Positions 34,429 to 43,221 of a stretch of DNA of 64,000 nt are shown here, piece by piece (the first letter of the stretch is position 1; the number at the start of each line of letters is the position of its first letter). The translations under genes and the position numbers were made by a program. The notes beneath the pieces are model-generated. The model ran no database searches. It saw nothing but the letters and a program-made list of their open reading frames with translations, and was not told the origin of the DNA. This DNA comes from Nocardioides sp. Soil774 (GTDB lineage: Bacteria; Actinomycetota; Actinomycetes; Propionibacteriales; Nocardioidaceae). The stretch lies in NCBI RefSeq assembly GCF_001428125.1, contig NZ_LMSM01000006.1, forward strand, positions 670,270 through 734,269, written 5' to 3'.

Positions 34429-35791
34429 CGGTGGATTCTGGCAGGGCGTCGAGCGGGCTGGCGCCGCCGGGCTCGGCCGGCTGCTCGACCACCGGCGGGC
34501 CGACCGGTGCGTCCTCGACCTGGTGGGCCGCGGCGTCGGCCAGCACGTCGGCGGGGACGTGCTGCTCGAGGAACCGGCGCGCCATCGCGGTCGAGGGGTG
34601 CAGCGCCGCCGCGGCGGCGACCATGATGCCCGCGATCACGAGCCAGCCGCCCGAGCTCCACGACACCAGCAGGGTGAACCCGGCGGGCGCCATGACCCGG
34701 CCGAGGGTGCCGGCCAGCTCGGCGGCGCCCTGGTACTCCCCGCGCCGTCGCGGGTCCATCAGCTCGGCCTCGAAGGTCCAGCTCGCGGCCGAGAGGTAGA
34801 GCTCGGCCCCGGTCAGGGTGATGTGGCCGAGGAAGAACAGCAGGATCGTCCACAGGCCCACGGTGTGGTGCGTGGAGAGGGTGATGACGCAGGAGACGAC
34901 GAAGAAGGTCGTCGACAGCCGGATCGCGCGCAGCGCGGTGGAGACGTCCTTGATGCCGCGCGAGGCGGCCATCGGCAGCACGATGCACATGACGGTGTTG
35001 GTGCCGAAGAGCAGCGAGAGCACGACCCAGGGCGCGTCGGTCTCGGTCGTCAGCCACAGCGGGATCACGACGTTGAGCACGACCTGGTTGGTCCAGAGCA
35101 CGCCGTTGAGGAAGCTGGACAGCAGCCAGCCGGGGTTCTTCATCGGACCCGGACCGGCGATCTTGGCCTTGCGCTCCTCGTCGGTGCGCATGTCGTGCGG
35201 GGCTTCGGGCAGCCGGGTGATGTTGACCGCGTTGACCAGGAAGACGACCGCGGTGAACACCGGCACCGCCATCAGCAGCGTCAGCGACTCCGGGCCCAGC
35301 GCGACGACGCCGAGCAGCGAGCCGACGGTGAAGCCCACGTTGAGCGCGGAGTACATGTAGGCCCGAGAGTTCACCCGCTCCTGGGGCGGCAGCACGTCGA
35401 TCGTGTAGGCGCCGTGCGCGACACCGCCGAGCGCTCCGATGACCTCCATGACCACCGCCATCGCGACGTAGCCGTGGAAGCTGTCGATGAAGGGCCACAC
35501 GGCGAACATCGCCGCCTGCCCGGTCGAGCTGATCGCCCAGCAGCGCTTCGCGCCGAGGCGGTCGACCACGCGGCCCATCGGGTAGGCCGCGATGAACGAC
35601 GCGATCCCGGCGATCGTCAGCCCGACCCCGACCTGCACCTTCGTCAGGCCGACGACCTGGGTGAAGAACACCGCCGACCCGGCCATGAACGTGCCCTCGC
35701 CGAGGGCGAAGAGCAGCGACTGGGTCGCGAGCCTGCCGGCCATCGGGGACGGAGGGGTGGCCTGCTGCTTCAGGGTCGACACGATGCTCAT
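34412..35791 (-). CDS. MFS transporter
   Basis: A 459-residue permease with about 12 hydrophobic segments. Motif A is seen as YPMGRVVDRLGAKRCW after the second segment. The central cytoplasmic loop (LPEAPHDMRTDEERKAKI) and the long acidic C-terminal tail of about 60 residues are as in multidrug-efflux MFS proteins. The ATG at 35791 has GGAGAGG upstream. It is directly upstream of menA and overlaps it, so they share a transcript, but no link between transport and quinone synthesis is known. The substrate is unknown. Confidence 0.9.
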   Translation of the reverse strand: MSIVSTLKQQATPPSPMAGRLATQSLLFALGEGTFMAGSAVFFTQVVGLTKVQVGVGLTIAGIASFIAAYPMGRVVDRLGAKRCWAISSTGQAAMFAVWPFIDSFHGYVAMAVVMEVIGALGGVAHGAYTIDVLPPQERVNSRAYMYSALNVGFTVGSLLGVVALGPESLTLLMAVPVFTAVVFLVNAVNITRLPEAPHDMRTDEERKAKIAGPGPMKNPGWLLSSFLNGVLWTNQVVLNVVIPLWLTTETDAPWVVLSLLFGTNTVMCIVLPMAASRGIKDVSTALRAIRLSTTFFVVSCVITLSTHHTVGLWTILLFFLGHITLTGAELYLSAASWTFEAELMDPRRRGEYQGAAELAGTLGRVMAPAGFTLLVSWSSGGWLVIAGIMVAAAAALHPSTAMARRFLEQHVPADVLADAAAHQVEDAPVGPPVVEQPAEPGGASPLDALPESTGDLLR

Positions 35792-35877
35792 CGCCGGACA
35801 TCCTCTCCCGCGGCACCGACACCCGTCCTCCGAATTACGGCACGGCCGGGCACGTCACACGCGGACCGACGGACCGG

Positions 35878-36216
35878 TCAGGCGCGGTTGGCCGCGACCG
35901 CGGCCCGCACGAGGGCGACGAACGCCTCGCGGTCGACCTCGTCGCCCTCGCGCACGTCGAGCGCCCGGCGGGTGCCGGCGTCGAGGCTGGCGTTGAAGAC
36001 GCCGGACGGATCGGGGAGCGAGGCGCCGCGGGCGAAGGTGGCCTTCACCTTGTCCCGGTAGGTCTCGAGCGTCAGGAGCAGGCCGTCGAGCGAGAACGTC
36101 GGCACCCCGTCGGGGTTGGACGCCTTGCGCCACTTCGCCTCCTCGACCACGTCGGGCTCCGCCTCCAGCACGAGCGAGCGCAGCAGGTCGACGGTCTCGT
36201 GGCGCCAGTCGGTCAT
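35878..36216 (-). CDS. DUF1801 domain protein
   Basis: A 112-residue cytoplasmic protein matching the DUF1801 family: EAKWRKASNPDGVPTFS near residues 26-42, LETYRDKVKATFARGASLPD near 50-69 and FNASLDAGTRRALDVREGD near 74-92. The fold resembles the frataxin/iron-chaperone-like YdhG group, but function is not established. ATG 36216 is used; GTG 36222 is an alternative. It is divergent from menE, and the 39-nt interval holds the menE -10 box. Confidence 0.85.
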   Translation of the reverse strand: MTDWRHETVDLLRSLVLEAEPDVVEEAKWRKASNPDGVPTFSLDGLLLTLETYRDKVKATFARGASLPDPSGVFNASLDAGTRRALDVREGDEVDREAFVALVRAAVAANRA

Positions 36217-36242
36217 CGTCACGAGACAGACCCTATGACCGC

Positions 36243-36248
36243 TAGCGT
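36243..36248 (+). promoter_or_regulatory. -10 hexamer of a probable leaderless menE transcript
   Basis: TAGCGT is followed by GGGCCAC (7 nt) and the GTG at 36256. This selects GTG 36256 over the ATG at 36235 as the menE start. Confidence 0.5.
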
Positions 36249-36255
36249 GGGCCAC

Positions 36256-37275
36256 GTGAGCTTCCTCCGGCCATCGGACGAGCCCTCGGTCGCGATCAGG
36301 CAGCTGTCGCGATGGCTCGAGGCCGACACCCCCGCCCCGCTGCTGATCGAGACCTCCGGCTCCACCGGCCGGCCCAAGGGCGTCGTGCTGCCGCGCCGGG
36401 CGGTGCTGGCGAGCGTCGAGGCGTCCGCCCGCCGGCTGGAGGCCTCGGGGCGCTGGCTGCTGGCGCTGCCGTCGTCGTACGTCGCCGGCGTGCAGGTGAT
36501 CGTGCGTTCGCTCGTCGCCGGGCACGACCCGGTCGTGGTGGACGGCCTCGACATCGGTCGCGCGGCCGCGAGCGACCGCAGCGACACCCCCGTTTTCGCC
36601 TCGCTCGTGCCCACCCAGCTCCACCGCATCCTGGGCACCCCCGAGCAGCTGGCCGCCCTCGCCCGCTGCCACACCGTGCTGGTCGGCGGCGGCGGTCTCG
36701 ACCGCGACCTGCGCAGGCGGGCCGAGGACGCCGGCGTGCACGTCGTGGTCACCTACGGGTCGTCGGAGACCGCGGGCGGGTGCGTCTACGACGGCGTCCC
36801 CCTCGACGGCGTGAAGGTCTCGCTGGGCGACGGGGGACGCGTGCAGGTCGCCGGACCGACGCTCTTCAGCCACTACGACGGCGATCCCGACCTCACTGCC
36901 GAGACCGTCGTCGACGGCTGGTTCCTCACCGCCGACACCGGACGTCTCGCCGACGACGGCCGGCTCGAGATCGTGGGACGCATCGACGACGTGGTCGTCA
37001 GCGGCGGGGTGAAGATCCCGGCCGCGACCGTCGCCGAGCGGCTGCGCCGTCACCTCCTCGTGCAGCAGGCCGAGGTCTTCGGCGTGCCCGACCCCGAGTG
37101 GGGGCAGCGGCTCGTGGCCGTGCTCGTCGGCACCGCCCACGACGCCGAGCTGCGCGACTGGATCAGCATGGAGCACCCGCGCTCGTGGGCGCCCCGCGAG
37201 TTCCGCTGGGTCGAGGAGCTGCCCCTCCTGCCCAACGGCAAGGTCGACCTCCAGGTCCTGCGGGCCTCCCTGTGA
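36256..37275 (+). CDS. menE: o-Succinylbenzoate-CoA ligase
   Basis: A 339-residue adenylate-forming enzyme that activates o-succinylbenzoate with CoA in menaquinone synthesis. Motifs: ETSGSTGRPKGVVLPRRAV near residues 29-47, TYGSSETAGGCVYDG near 166, WFLTADTGRLADDG, GRIDDVVVSGGVKI and the C-terminal catalytic LPNGKVD near 326. It lacks the N-terminal ~100 residues of larger acyl-CoA synthetases, which is common for actinobacterial MenE. It begins a menE-menC-menD run with 4-nt overlaps. ATG 36235 is an alternative start. Confidence 0.93.
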   Translation: MSFLRPSDEPSVAIRQLSRWLEADTPAPLLIETSGSTGRPKGVVLPRRAVLASVEASARRLEASGRWLLALPSSYVAGVQVIVRSLVAGHDPVVVDGLDIGRAAASDRSDTPVFASLVPTQLHRILGTPEQLAALARCHTVLVGGGGLDRDLRRRAEDAGVHVVVTYGSSETAGGCVYDGVPLDGVKVSLGDGGRVQVAGPTLFSHYDGDPDLTAETVVDGWFLTADTGRLADDGRLEIVGRIDDVVVSGGVKIPAATVAERLRRHLLVQQAEVFGVPDPEWGQRLVAVLVGTAHDAELRDWISMEHPRSWAPREFRWVEELPLLPNGKVDLQVLRASL

Positions 37276-38225
37276 CGCCTGTGATGCACGTCTTCTCCAT
37301 CCCCCTGCGCACGCGCTTCCGCGGGATCACCGTGCGCGAGGGCGTGCTGCTGCGCGGCGACGCGGGCTGGGGGGAGTGGTCGCCCTTCCTGGAGTACGAC
37401 GACGCCACCGCGCGCCCGTGGCTCGCGTGCGCGCGCGAGGCGGCCGACGAGGGGTGGCCCGCGCCGCTGCGTGACGAGGTGGCGGTCAACGTCACCGTGC
37501 CCGCCACCGACCCCGAGCGCGCGCACGCGATCGTGCGCGCCGGGGGGTGCCGCACCGCGAAGGTCAAGGTCGCCGAGCGCGGGCAGGTGCTGGCCGACGA
37601 CCTCGCCCGTGTCGAGGCCGTCCGCGACGCGCTCGGGCCCGACGGGCTGGTCCGGGTCGACGCCAACGGCGCGTGGGACGTCGACGAGGCCGTGCGCGCC
37701 ATCGCCGCGCTCGACCGCGCCGCAGGGGGCCTGGAGTACGTCGAGCAGCCCGTCATGGACGTCGAGGACCTCGCCGTCGTACGCCGCAGGGTGGGCGTGC
37801 CGGTCGCCGCAGACGAGTCGATCCGGCGTGCCGAGGACCCCTACCGAGTGCGCGACCTCGAGGCCGCCGACATCGCGGTGCTCAAGGTGCAGCCGCTCGG
37901 CGGGGTGCGCGCCTGCCTGCGGATCGCCGAGGACATCGGGCTGCCGGTGGTCGTCTCCAGCGCCATCGAGTCGAGCGTCGGCATCGCCGCCGGCGTCGCG
38001 CTCGCGGCCGCGCTGCCCGAGCTGCACCACGCCTGCGGCCTGGCGACCGTGCAGATGCTCACCGACGACGTCGCGGTCGTCCCGCTCCTGCCCGTCGACG
38101 GGATGCTGCAGGTCGCCCGTCCCGACGTGGACGACGACGCGCTGGTGCGGCTCGCGGCGCCCGCGGACCGAACCGCACACTGGCGTGAACGGCTGGCGTC
38201 GGTAGGGCAGGATCGCTCCTCGTGA
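37272..38225 (+). CDS. menC: o-Succinylbenzoate synthase
   Basis: A 317-residue enolase-superfamily enzyme that dehydrates SHCHC to o-succinylbenzoate. The catalytic KxK is in TAKVKVAE near residues 97-104. Metal-binding acids are in VDANGAWD and LEYVEQPV and in AADESI, and the second lysine is in VLKVQPLGG. Overall length is typical of MenC. The GTG at 37272 overlaps the menE stop; an ATG at 37284 is an alternative. It overlaps menD by 4 nt. Confidence 0.94.
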   Translation: MTPVMHVFSIPLRTRFRGITVREGVLLRGDAGWGEWSPFLEYDDATARPWLACAREAADEGWPAPLRDEVAVNVTVPATDPERAHAIVRAGGCRTAKVKVAERGQVLADDLARVEAVRDALGPDGLVRVDANGAWDVDEAVRAIAALDRAAGGLEYVEQPVMDVEDLAVVRRRVGVPVAADESIRRAEDPYRVRDLEAADIAVLKVQPLGGVRACLRIAEDIGLPVVVSSAIESSVGIAAGVALAAALPELHHACGLATVQMLTDDVAVVPLLPVDGMLQVARPDVDDDALVRLAAPADRTAHWRERLASVGQDRSS

Positions 38226-39826
38226 ACGACTCGACCACGCTCGCCCGCACCGTCGTCACGGCGCTCCGCGACGCCGCGGTGCGCGAGGTGGTCCTCGCGC
38301 CCGGCTCGCGCAACGCCCCGCTGTCCTTCGCGCTGTACGACGCCGCGCAGGCCGGCGGCCCGCGGCTGCATACCCGGATCGACGAGCGCACGGGCGCCTT
38401 CCTCGCCCTCGGCCTCGCGAAGACCAGCCGCCGCCCGGCCGCGGTCGTCTGCACCTCCGGCACCGCCGTGGCCAACCTCTTCCCGGCCGTGATGGAGGCG
38501 GCGCACGCGGGGGTGCCGCTCGTCGTCGTGACCGCCGACCGACCCGCACGGCTGCGCGGCACCGGCGCCAACCAGACCACCGACCAGGTCGGCATCTTCG
38601 GCGTCTTCGCACCGACCCTCGACGTGGCCACGGCGGACCTCGACGAGCTGCTCGGCTTCCTCCGTAGCCGCGACGGACAGATGCCGCTGCACCTCAACGT
38701 CCAGCTCGACGACCCCCTGCTGCCCGACGACGACGGGTGGGACGTGGGCGAGCCGCCCGCGTCGGCGGCCACCCTGCAGGCTCCGGCGCGCGAGGTGGTC
38801 CGGCTCGACCTCGGTCCTCGCACCGTCGTGGTGGCCGGCGACGACGCCGGCCCGCCGGCCCGCCAGCTCGCCGAGAAGGCCGGCTGGCCGCTGCTGGCCG
38901 AGCCCTCCAGCGGGTGCCGCACCGGCGACGCCGTGATCCGCACCTATCGCCTGCTGCTCGGGGGCGACCTCGGGCGACAGGTCGAGCGCGTGGTGGTCTT
39001 CGGCCACCCGACGCTGTCGCGCCCGGTCTCGCGCCTCCTCGCGCGCGACGACGTCGAGGTGGTCTCGGTCCGGCACCGCGGCATCTGGCCCGACCGGCCC
39101 TTCGCGGTCGCCGCCGAGGCCGACCACGTCGACGTACCGGGTCCGGACGAACCGGTGTGGGCCGACGCCTGGCGCGAGGCCGACCGCGCGACCTCGCGTG
39201 ACCTCGACCGACTGCTCGCCGCCGTGCCCGACCTGACGCCGCACGAGGTCGCCGGTGCGGTCAGCCGCGCGCTGCCGCCGGGCGGCCTGCTGGTCGTGGG
39301 GGCCTCCAACCCGATCCGCGACCTCGACCTGATGGTCGCGCCCTACGACGTCGGGGGGCGGCGCAAGGTGATCGCGAACCGGGGGCTGGCCGGCATCGAC
39401 GGCACGATCTCCTCGGCGATCGGCGCGACGCTCGGGCGACCGCGGTCATCGCGTGCCCTCGCGCTGATGGGCGACGTCACGTTCCTGCACGACACCACCG
39501 CGCTCTTCCTCGGTCCTCGTGAGGAGCGCCCCGACCTGACCCTCGTCGTGGTCAACGACGACGGCGGCTCGATCTTCCACACCCTCGAGCAGGGCGCGCC
39601 GGAGCACGGCGATCGCTTCGACACCCTCTTCGGCACCCCGCACGGGGTCGACCTGGCCTCCCTCTGCGCTGCCGCGCGGGTGCCGCACCTGCGCGCCGAC
39701 AGCCTCCCGGAGCTCGAGCAGGCGCTGGCCATGCCCAACGGCGGGATCGAGGTCGTCGAGGCACGCGTACGCCGCGACAACCGCCGCGAGCTGGACGAAA
39801 AGATCCGCGCGCTGGTCCACCCCTGA
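38222..39826 (+). CDS. menD: SEPHCHC synthase (MenD)
   Basis: A 534-residue thiamine-diphosphate enzyme that adds a 2-oxoglutarate-derived unit to isochorismate, the first committed step of menaquinone synthesis. The N-terminal block LAPGSRNAPLSFALYDAA, the catalytic-Glu region LHTRIDERTGAFLALGLAK, VCTSGTAVANLFPAVMEA, and the C-terminal ThDP/Mg block (GNRGLAGIDGTISSA-like NRGLAGIDGTISSAIG, MGDVTFLHDTTAL, VVVNDDGGSIF) are all present. The gene ends inside the left arm of a 17-bp inverted repeat. It overlaps menC by 4 nt. Confidence 0.96.
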   Translation: MNDSTTLARTVVTALRDAAVREVVLAPGSRNAPLSFALYDAAQAGGPRLHTRIDERTGAFLALGLAKTSRRPAAVVCTSGTAVANLFPAVMEAAHAGVPLVVVTADRPARLRGTGANQTTDQVGIFGVFAPTLDVATADLDELLGFLRSRDGQMPLHLNVQLDDPLLPDDDGWDVGEPPASAATLQAPAREVVRLDLGPRTVVVAGDDAGPPARQLAEKAGWPLLAEPSSGCRTGDAVIRTYRLLLGGDLGRQVERVVVFGHPTLSRPVSRLLARDDVEVVSVRHRGIWPDRPFAVAAEADHVDVPGPDEPVWADAWREADRATSRDLDRLLAAVPDLTPHEVAGAVSRALPPGGLLVVGASNPIRDLDLMVAPYDVGGRRKVIANRGLAGIDGTISSAIGATLGRPRSSRALALMGDVTFLHDTTALFLGPREERPDLTLVVVNDDGGSIFHTLEQGAPEHGDRFDTLFGTPHGVDLASLCAAARVPHLRADSLPELEQALAMPNGGIEVVEARVRRDNRRELDEKIRALVHP

Positions 39827-39856
39827 GGTTCCAGGGAGCGGACCAGCGCGCGGATC
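39802..39856. terminator. Long perfect hairpin at the menD 3' end
   Basis: GATCCGCGCGCTGGTCC (39802-39818) and GGACCAGCGCGCGGATC (39840-39856) are exact reverse complements, 17 bp, with a 21-nt loop that can itself form CCCTG/CAGGG. The left arm encodes the last residues of MenD. It lies between convergent menD and the GH16 gene and probably terminates both. Confidence 0.7.
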
Positions 39857-39881
39857 GTGGTGGTGCGTGGCGCTCAGTCGA

Positions 39882-41081
39882 TCAGGGCTGCGGGGTCTCC
39901 CACACGCGCACCCAGTCGACGTACATGTGCTGCGGCAGCTTCTTGTCCGGGAGCTCCAGCGCCTCGTAGTCGGAGGCGAGCAGGCTCAGGATGAGGTACT
40001 GGCGGGCCTTGGACACGCGGGCCGAGGTGCGCCAGGTCTCCTTGCCGTCGATGCGGAAGATGATCACGTTCGGGGTCCACTGGACCGAGAAGACGTGGTA
40101 GTTCTTCGACCAGCCGTCGCGCTTGTTCTTCAGGAACGACTTCGAGTCCTTGATCCACGAGCCGGTCTTGATCAGGCGCTGGCCCTTGTACCAGTGGATG
40201 AAGCTCGTCAGGCCACCCTGCGGGTGCTTGTCGCCGAAGTACTCGATGACGTCGATCTCGTGGCCGTCGCTGCCGGGGTGGTTCTCGCCGATCGGCTGGA
40301 GCCAGAAGCTGCCGTGCTGGCCCTGCATCTTCTGCATCTTGATGCGCGCGGCCGCGACGCCGTAGCGGAACGCGAACGCCTGCTGCGAGCCGATGTGGCC
40401 GTTGAGGCGGTAGGCGATCTTCTTGGTCTCCGTGCGCGAGACGGCCTTGCACGTGCCCTTGTGGGCCTTGTCCTTGATCACGCTCAGGCGCAGGGCGCCG
40501 CCGCCGACCTTGACGGCCTTCGGGTCACCCTTGGAGCACTTGCGCTTGCTGGTCGGCTCGTAGTCCTGGCCGCGCATGGCCCACGTGGGGCCGAGCGTGC
40601 TGCCGGAGAACTCGTCGGTGAAGGTCGAGGTCAGCCACCGCGACGTGTCGGCGCTGGTGCTGGTGACGGACGCGAGGCCCTTGTACTTCTCGGCGGTGAC
40701 GCGGTAGGTCAGCGGCAGCCCGCTCTTGGAGACGAGCGCGGCGAACTCGGCGCGGCCGGCCTTGTCCTGCTTGGCCTTGCCCACCTTCTTCCACGACGTG
40801 CCCTGGAGCTGCTCGAGCACGACGGGGCGGCCGACCTTGACCGGCTTGATCGTCGCGGTGACCGCGGCCTTGGCCGAGGCCGAGCTGGCCACGCCCCGAC
40901 CCTGCTGGACGATCTGGGGGAGCACCTCCAGCGAGATCTTCTGGCTGGCCTTCTTGGTCACCGACGTCGAGGCGGACCGGGCCGCCGAGTCGGTGGCCGA
41001 CCCGGTCTCGGTCGTCAGGAGCAGGGACGCGGGCAGGAGCAGCGCGGCGACGCTGCCTGCGAGCACGCGGCGTGCAGACAT
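39882..41081 (-). CDS. Secreted glycoside hydrolase family 16 protein
   Basis: A 399-residue exported protein. The signal peptide is residues 1-29 (VLAGSVAALLLPASLLLTT). Residues ~45-145 form a beta-rich region like Ig-like modules (TIKPVKVGRPVVLEQLQG). The catalytic GH16 domain spans ~155-399, with the active-site motif GHEIDVIEYFGD (ExDxxE) near 272-283 and VQWTPNVIIFRIDG, DWVRVWETPQP at the end. GH16 enzymes cleave beta-1,3 or beta-1,3/1,4 glucans and related polysaccharides; the exact substrate is unclear. It sits inside the menaquinone cluster without an evident link. ATG 41081 has AGAGAG upstream. Confidence 0.9.
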   Translation of the reverse strand: MSARRVLAGSVAALLLPASLLLTTETGSATDSAARSASTSVTKKASQKISLEVLPQIVQQGRGVASSASAKAAVTATIKPVKVGRPVVLEQLQGTSWKKVGKAKQDKAGRAEFAALVSKSGLPLTYRVTAEKYKGLASVTSTSADTSRWLTSTFTDEFSGSTLGPTWAMRGQDYEPTSKRKCSKGDPKAVKVGGGALRLSVIKDKAHKGTCKAVSRTETKKIAYRLNGHIGSQQAFAFRYGVAAARIKMQKMQGQHGSFWLQPIGENHPGSDGHEIDVIEYFGDKHPQGGLTSFIHWYKGQRLIKTGSWIKDSKSFLKNKRDGWSKNYHVFSVQWTPNVIIFRIDGKETWRTSARVSKARQYLILSLLASDYEALELPDKKLPQHMYVDWVRVWETPQP

Positions 41082-41204
41082 GTAGGACTCTCTTCGTCTC
41101 GGGTGCGATTGGTGTTTCCCCCAGGGCACTCCACCCGTCGGAGGCAGTCCCACCATAACCTTGCGCCCCAGCCGTTCGACGATTCCGCGCGGGGCCGAGC
41201 CGCC

Positions 41205-41210
41205 TACTCT
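41205..41210 (+). promoter_or_regulatory. -10 hexamer of a probable leaderless metallo-hydrolase transcript
   Basis: TACTCT is followed by GGACAC (6 nt) and the ATG at 41217. The 135-nt divergent interval 41082-41216 shows no other element. Confidence 0.5.
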
Positions 41211-41216
41211 GGACAC

Positions 41217-41852
41217 ATGAGGATCACCAAGCTCGGTCACGCCTGCGTCAGGATCCAGGGCGACGGCGGCGTGGTCGTCATCGACCCCGGGGTGTTCACC
41301 GACGCATCCGCCCTGGTGGGCGCCGATGCCGTGCTCATCACCCACGAGCACGCCGACCACGTCCACGCCGACCACCTGCGCGGCACCGACGTGCCGATCT
41401 GGACCATCGCGGCGGTCGAGCGGATGCTGCGCGAGCAGGCGCCCGACGTCGCGGCCCGCGTGAGCGTCGTACGCCCCGGTGACTCACTCGAGGTGGCCGG
41501 CACGGCGGTCGAGGTGGTGGGCGAGAAGCACGCCGTCATCCACCCCGACTACGACCGCTTCGACAACTCCGGCTACGTCCTGGAGTCCGGCGGCACCACC
41601 GTCTACCACCCCGGCGACTCGCTCACCGCGCCCGACCGCGAGGTCGACGTGCTGCTGGCACCGGTGAGCGCGCCCTGGCTGAAGGTCAGCGAGGCGGTCG
41701 ACTTCGTCCGCGAGGTCGCGGCACCGAGGTCGCTCGGCATCCACGACCGCGTCTACAGCGACATCGGCCTCGACATGGTGACCGCCCACATGGCCAACCT
41801 GCTGCCCGAGGGGCAGGTCTTCGAGCGACGCGAGCCCGGCCAGGACCTCTAG
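41217..41852 (+). CDS. MBL-fold metal-dependent hydrolase (UlaG-like)
   Basis: A 211-residue metallo-beta-lactamase-fold protein. The metal motif LITHEHADHVHADHL near residues 39-53 gives HxHxDH, a further His is in GEKHAVIH, and the Asp ligand is in VYHPGDSL near 122-129. LGIHDRVYSDIG supplies the last His. This resembles the UPF0173/UlaG-like branch; the substrate is unknown. Its TAG stop and the convergent menF stop lie in one perfect 10-bp palindrome CTAGCGCTAG at 41849-41858. Confidence 0.9.
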   Translation: MRITKLGHACVRIQGDGGVVVIDPGVFTDASALVGADAVLITHEHADHVHADHLRGTDVPIWTIAAVERMLREQAPDVAARVSVVRPGDSLEVAGTAVEVVGEKHAVIHPDYDRFDNSGYVLESGGTTVYHPGDSLTAPDREVDVLLAPVSAPWLKVSEAVDFVREVAAPRSLGIHDRVYSDIGLDMVTAHMANLLPEGQVFERREPGQDL

Positions 41853-41854
41853 CG

Positions 41855-43102
41855 CTAGCTGGCCGCCAGTGCGTCGCGCACCGGGACGAACTTGGCCTGC
41901 GACTCCGCCAGCTCGGCCTCGGGGTCGGAGCTGGCGACGATGCCGCAGCCCGCGAAGAGGCGCACGCCGCCCTCGACCACCATCGCCGAGCGCAGGGCGA
42001 TGCCCCACTCGCCGTCGCCCGAGGCGTCCATCCAGCCCACGGGGCCGGCGTAGCGCTCGCGCGCCATGCCCTCGATCTCGGAGATGAGCTGCGTCGCGGC
42101 GGGCGTCGGGGTGCCGCCGACCGCCGCCGAGGGGTGGAGCGACTCGGCCAGCTGGAGCGAGGTCGCCTCGTCGTGCACGACGCCGTTCACGTCGGTGGCG
42201 AGGTGCATCACGTTGGGCAGGTGGAGCACGAACGGCGCCTCAGGCACGTTCATCGAGGAGCAGTGGGGCTCGAGCGCGTCGGCCACCGAGCGCACGGCGT
42301 ACTCGTGCTCCTCGAGGTCCTTCGACGAGCGGGCCAGGGTCGCGGCGAGGGCGAGGTCGCGCTCGTCGTCACCCGTACGCCGGATCGTGCCCGCGAGCAC
42401 CCGCGAGGTCACCAGCCCTCGCTCGCGCCGCACCAGCATCTCCGGCGTGGCGCCGAACAGGCCGTCGACGTGGAAGGTCCAGCACATCTCGTAGCCCTCG
42501 GCGAGGCGGCGCAGCGGCCAGCGCACGTCGATCGGCTCGTCGGTGGTCGCGATCAGGTCGCGGGCCAGCACGACCTTCTCGAGGTCGCCGGCGGCGATGC
42601 GGCTCACGGCCTCGGCCACGACCGTCATCCACTCCTCGCCGTTGCGCGCGCCGTCGGAGAACACCAGGCCCACGGGCGGGTCGGGGGTCGCCTGCGGGGC
42701 GAGCGTCGGGGTCTCGACCGAGACCGTGGTCAGCCAGGCGCGGTCACCGCGACGACCGACGACGACCTGCGGGATCACCAGCACCGAGTCGCCCGGCTCG
42801 TCGGCGAAGGCGAAGGCGCCGAAGCACACCAGGCCGGTGCCGGGCTCGCCCACGTGGTCCTCGACGTCGGCGCGGGCGACGGTCTCCGACCACCACTTCA
42901 CCGCGTCGCTGAAGCGGGTGTGCCCCGAGGTCTCCAGCCGGGCGGCGACGCCCCAGCCCACGAGGCCCTCGCCACGGCGCAGCCAGCTGACCGGCTCCTC
43001 GCGCGGCAGCAGGTCGAGCAGGGGGAGGTCCGCGAGGTCCACCGCGACGGTGCGCACCACGAGCGGGGCGGCTGGTCCGGAGGCGGACGCGGGGGTCGTC
43101 AC
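41855..43102 (-). CDS. menF: Isochorismate synthase
   Basis: A 415-residue chorismate-utilising enzyme that forms isochorismate for MenD. The C-terminal ADC synthase-type domain begins near residue 150. It includes GDLEKVVLARDL with the conserved base Lys, LAGTIRRTGDD, HEYAVRSVADAL, PSAAVGGTPTPAATQLI, ERYAGPVGWMDASGDGEWG and the Mg-binding end FAGCGIVASSDPEAELAE. These are the features of MenF/EntC-like enzymes rather than anthranilate synthases. The GTG at 43102 is supported by a TAGGCT -10 box 8 nt upstream. It is divergent from the degenerate ligase-like gene. Confidence 0.93.
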   Translation of the reverse strand: MTTPASASGPAAPLVVRTVAVDLADLPLLDLLPREEPVSWLRRGEGLVGWGVAARLETSGHTRFSDAVKWWSETVARADVEDHVGEPGTGLVCFGAFAFADEPGDSVLVIPQVVVGRRGDRAWLTTVSVETPTLAPQATPDPPVGLVFSDGARNGEEWMTVVAEAVSRIAAGDLEKVVLARDLIATTDEPIDVRWPLRRLAEGYEMCWTFHVDGLFGATPEMLVRRERGLVTSRVLAGTIRRTGDDERDLALAATLARSSKDLEEHEYAVRSVADALEPHCSSMNVPEAPFVLHLPNVMHLATDVNGVVHDEATSLQLAESLHPSAAVGGTPTPAATQLISEIEGMARERYAGPVGWMDASGDGEWGIALRSAMVVEGGVRLFAGCGIVASSDPEAELAESQAKFVPVRDALAAS

Positions 43103-43110
43103 GAGGGGGG

Positions 43111-43116
43111 AGCCTA
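43111..43116 (-). promoter_or_regulatory. -10 hexamer of a probable leaderless menF transcript
   Basis: TAGGCT on the minus strand lies 8 nt before the GTG at 43102, with a C-rich spacer and no Shine-Dalgarno sequence. Confidence 0.45.
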
Positions 43117-43182
43117 CGCCGGGGGTGCGAACCGTCGGCGCCCAGATGCGGCAAAGCGTGAACACGGACCGTGCCCCTGGCC

Positions 43183-43188
43183 TAGGTT
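43183..43188 (+). promoter_or_regulatory. -10 hexamer of the adenylation-like gene
   Basis: TAGGTT lies 33 nt before the GTG at 43222, which also has an ideal AGGAGG at 43211-43216. This gene therefore has a short leader, unlike several neighbours. Confidence 0.45.
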
Positions 43189-43221
43189 GCGGCGGTACAC
43201 CAGGTCGTGAAGGAGGCGCAA

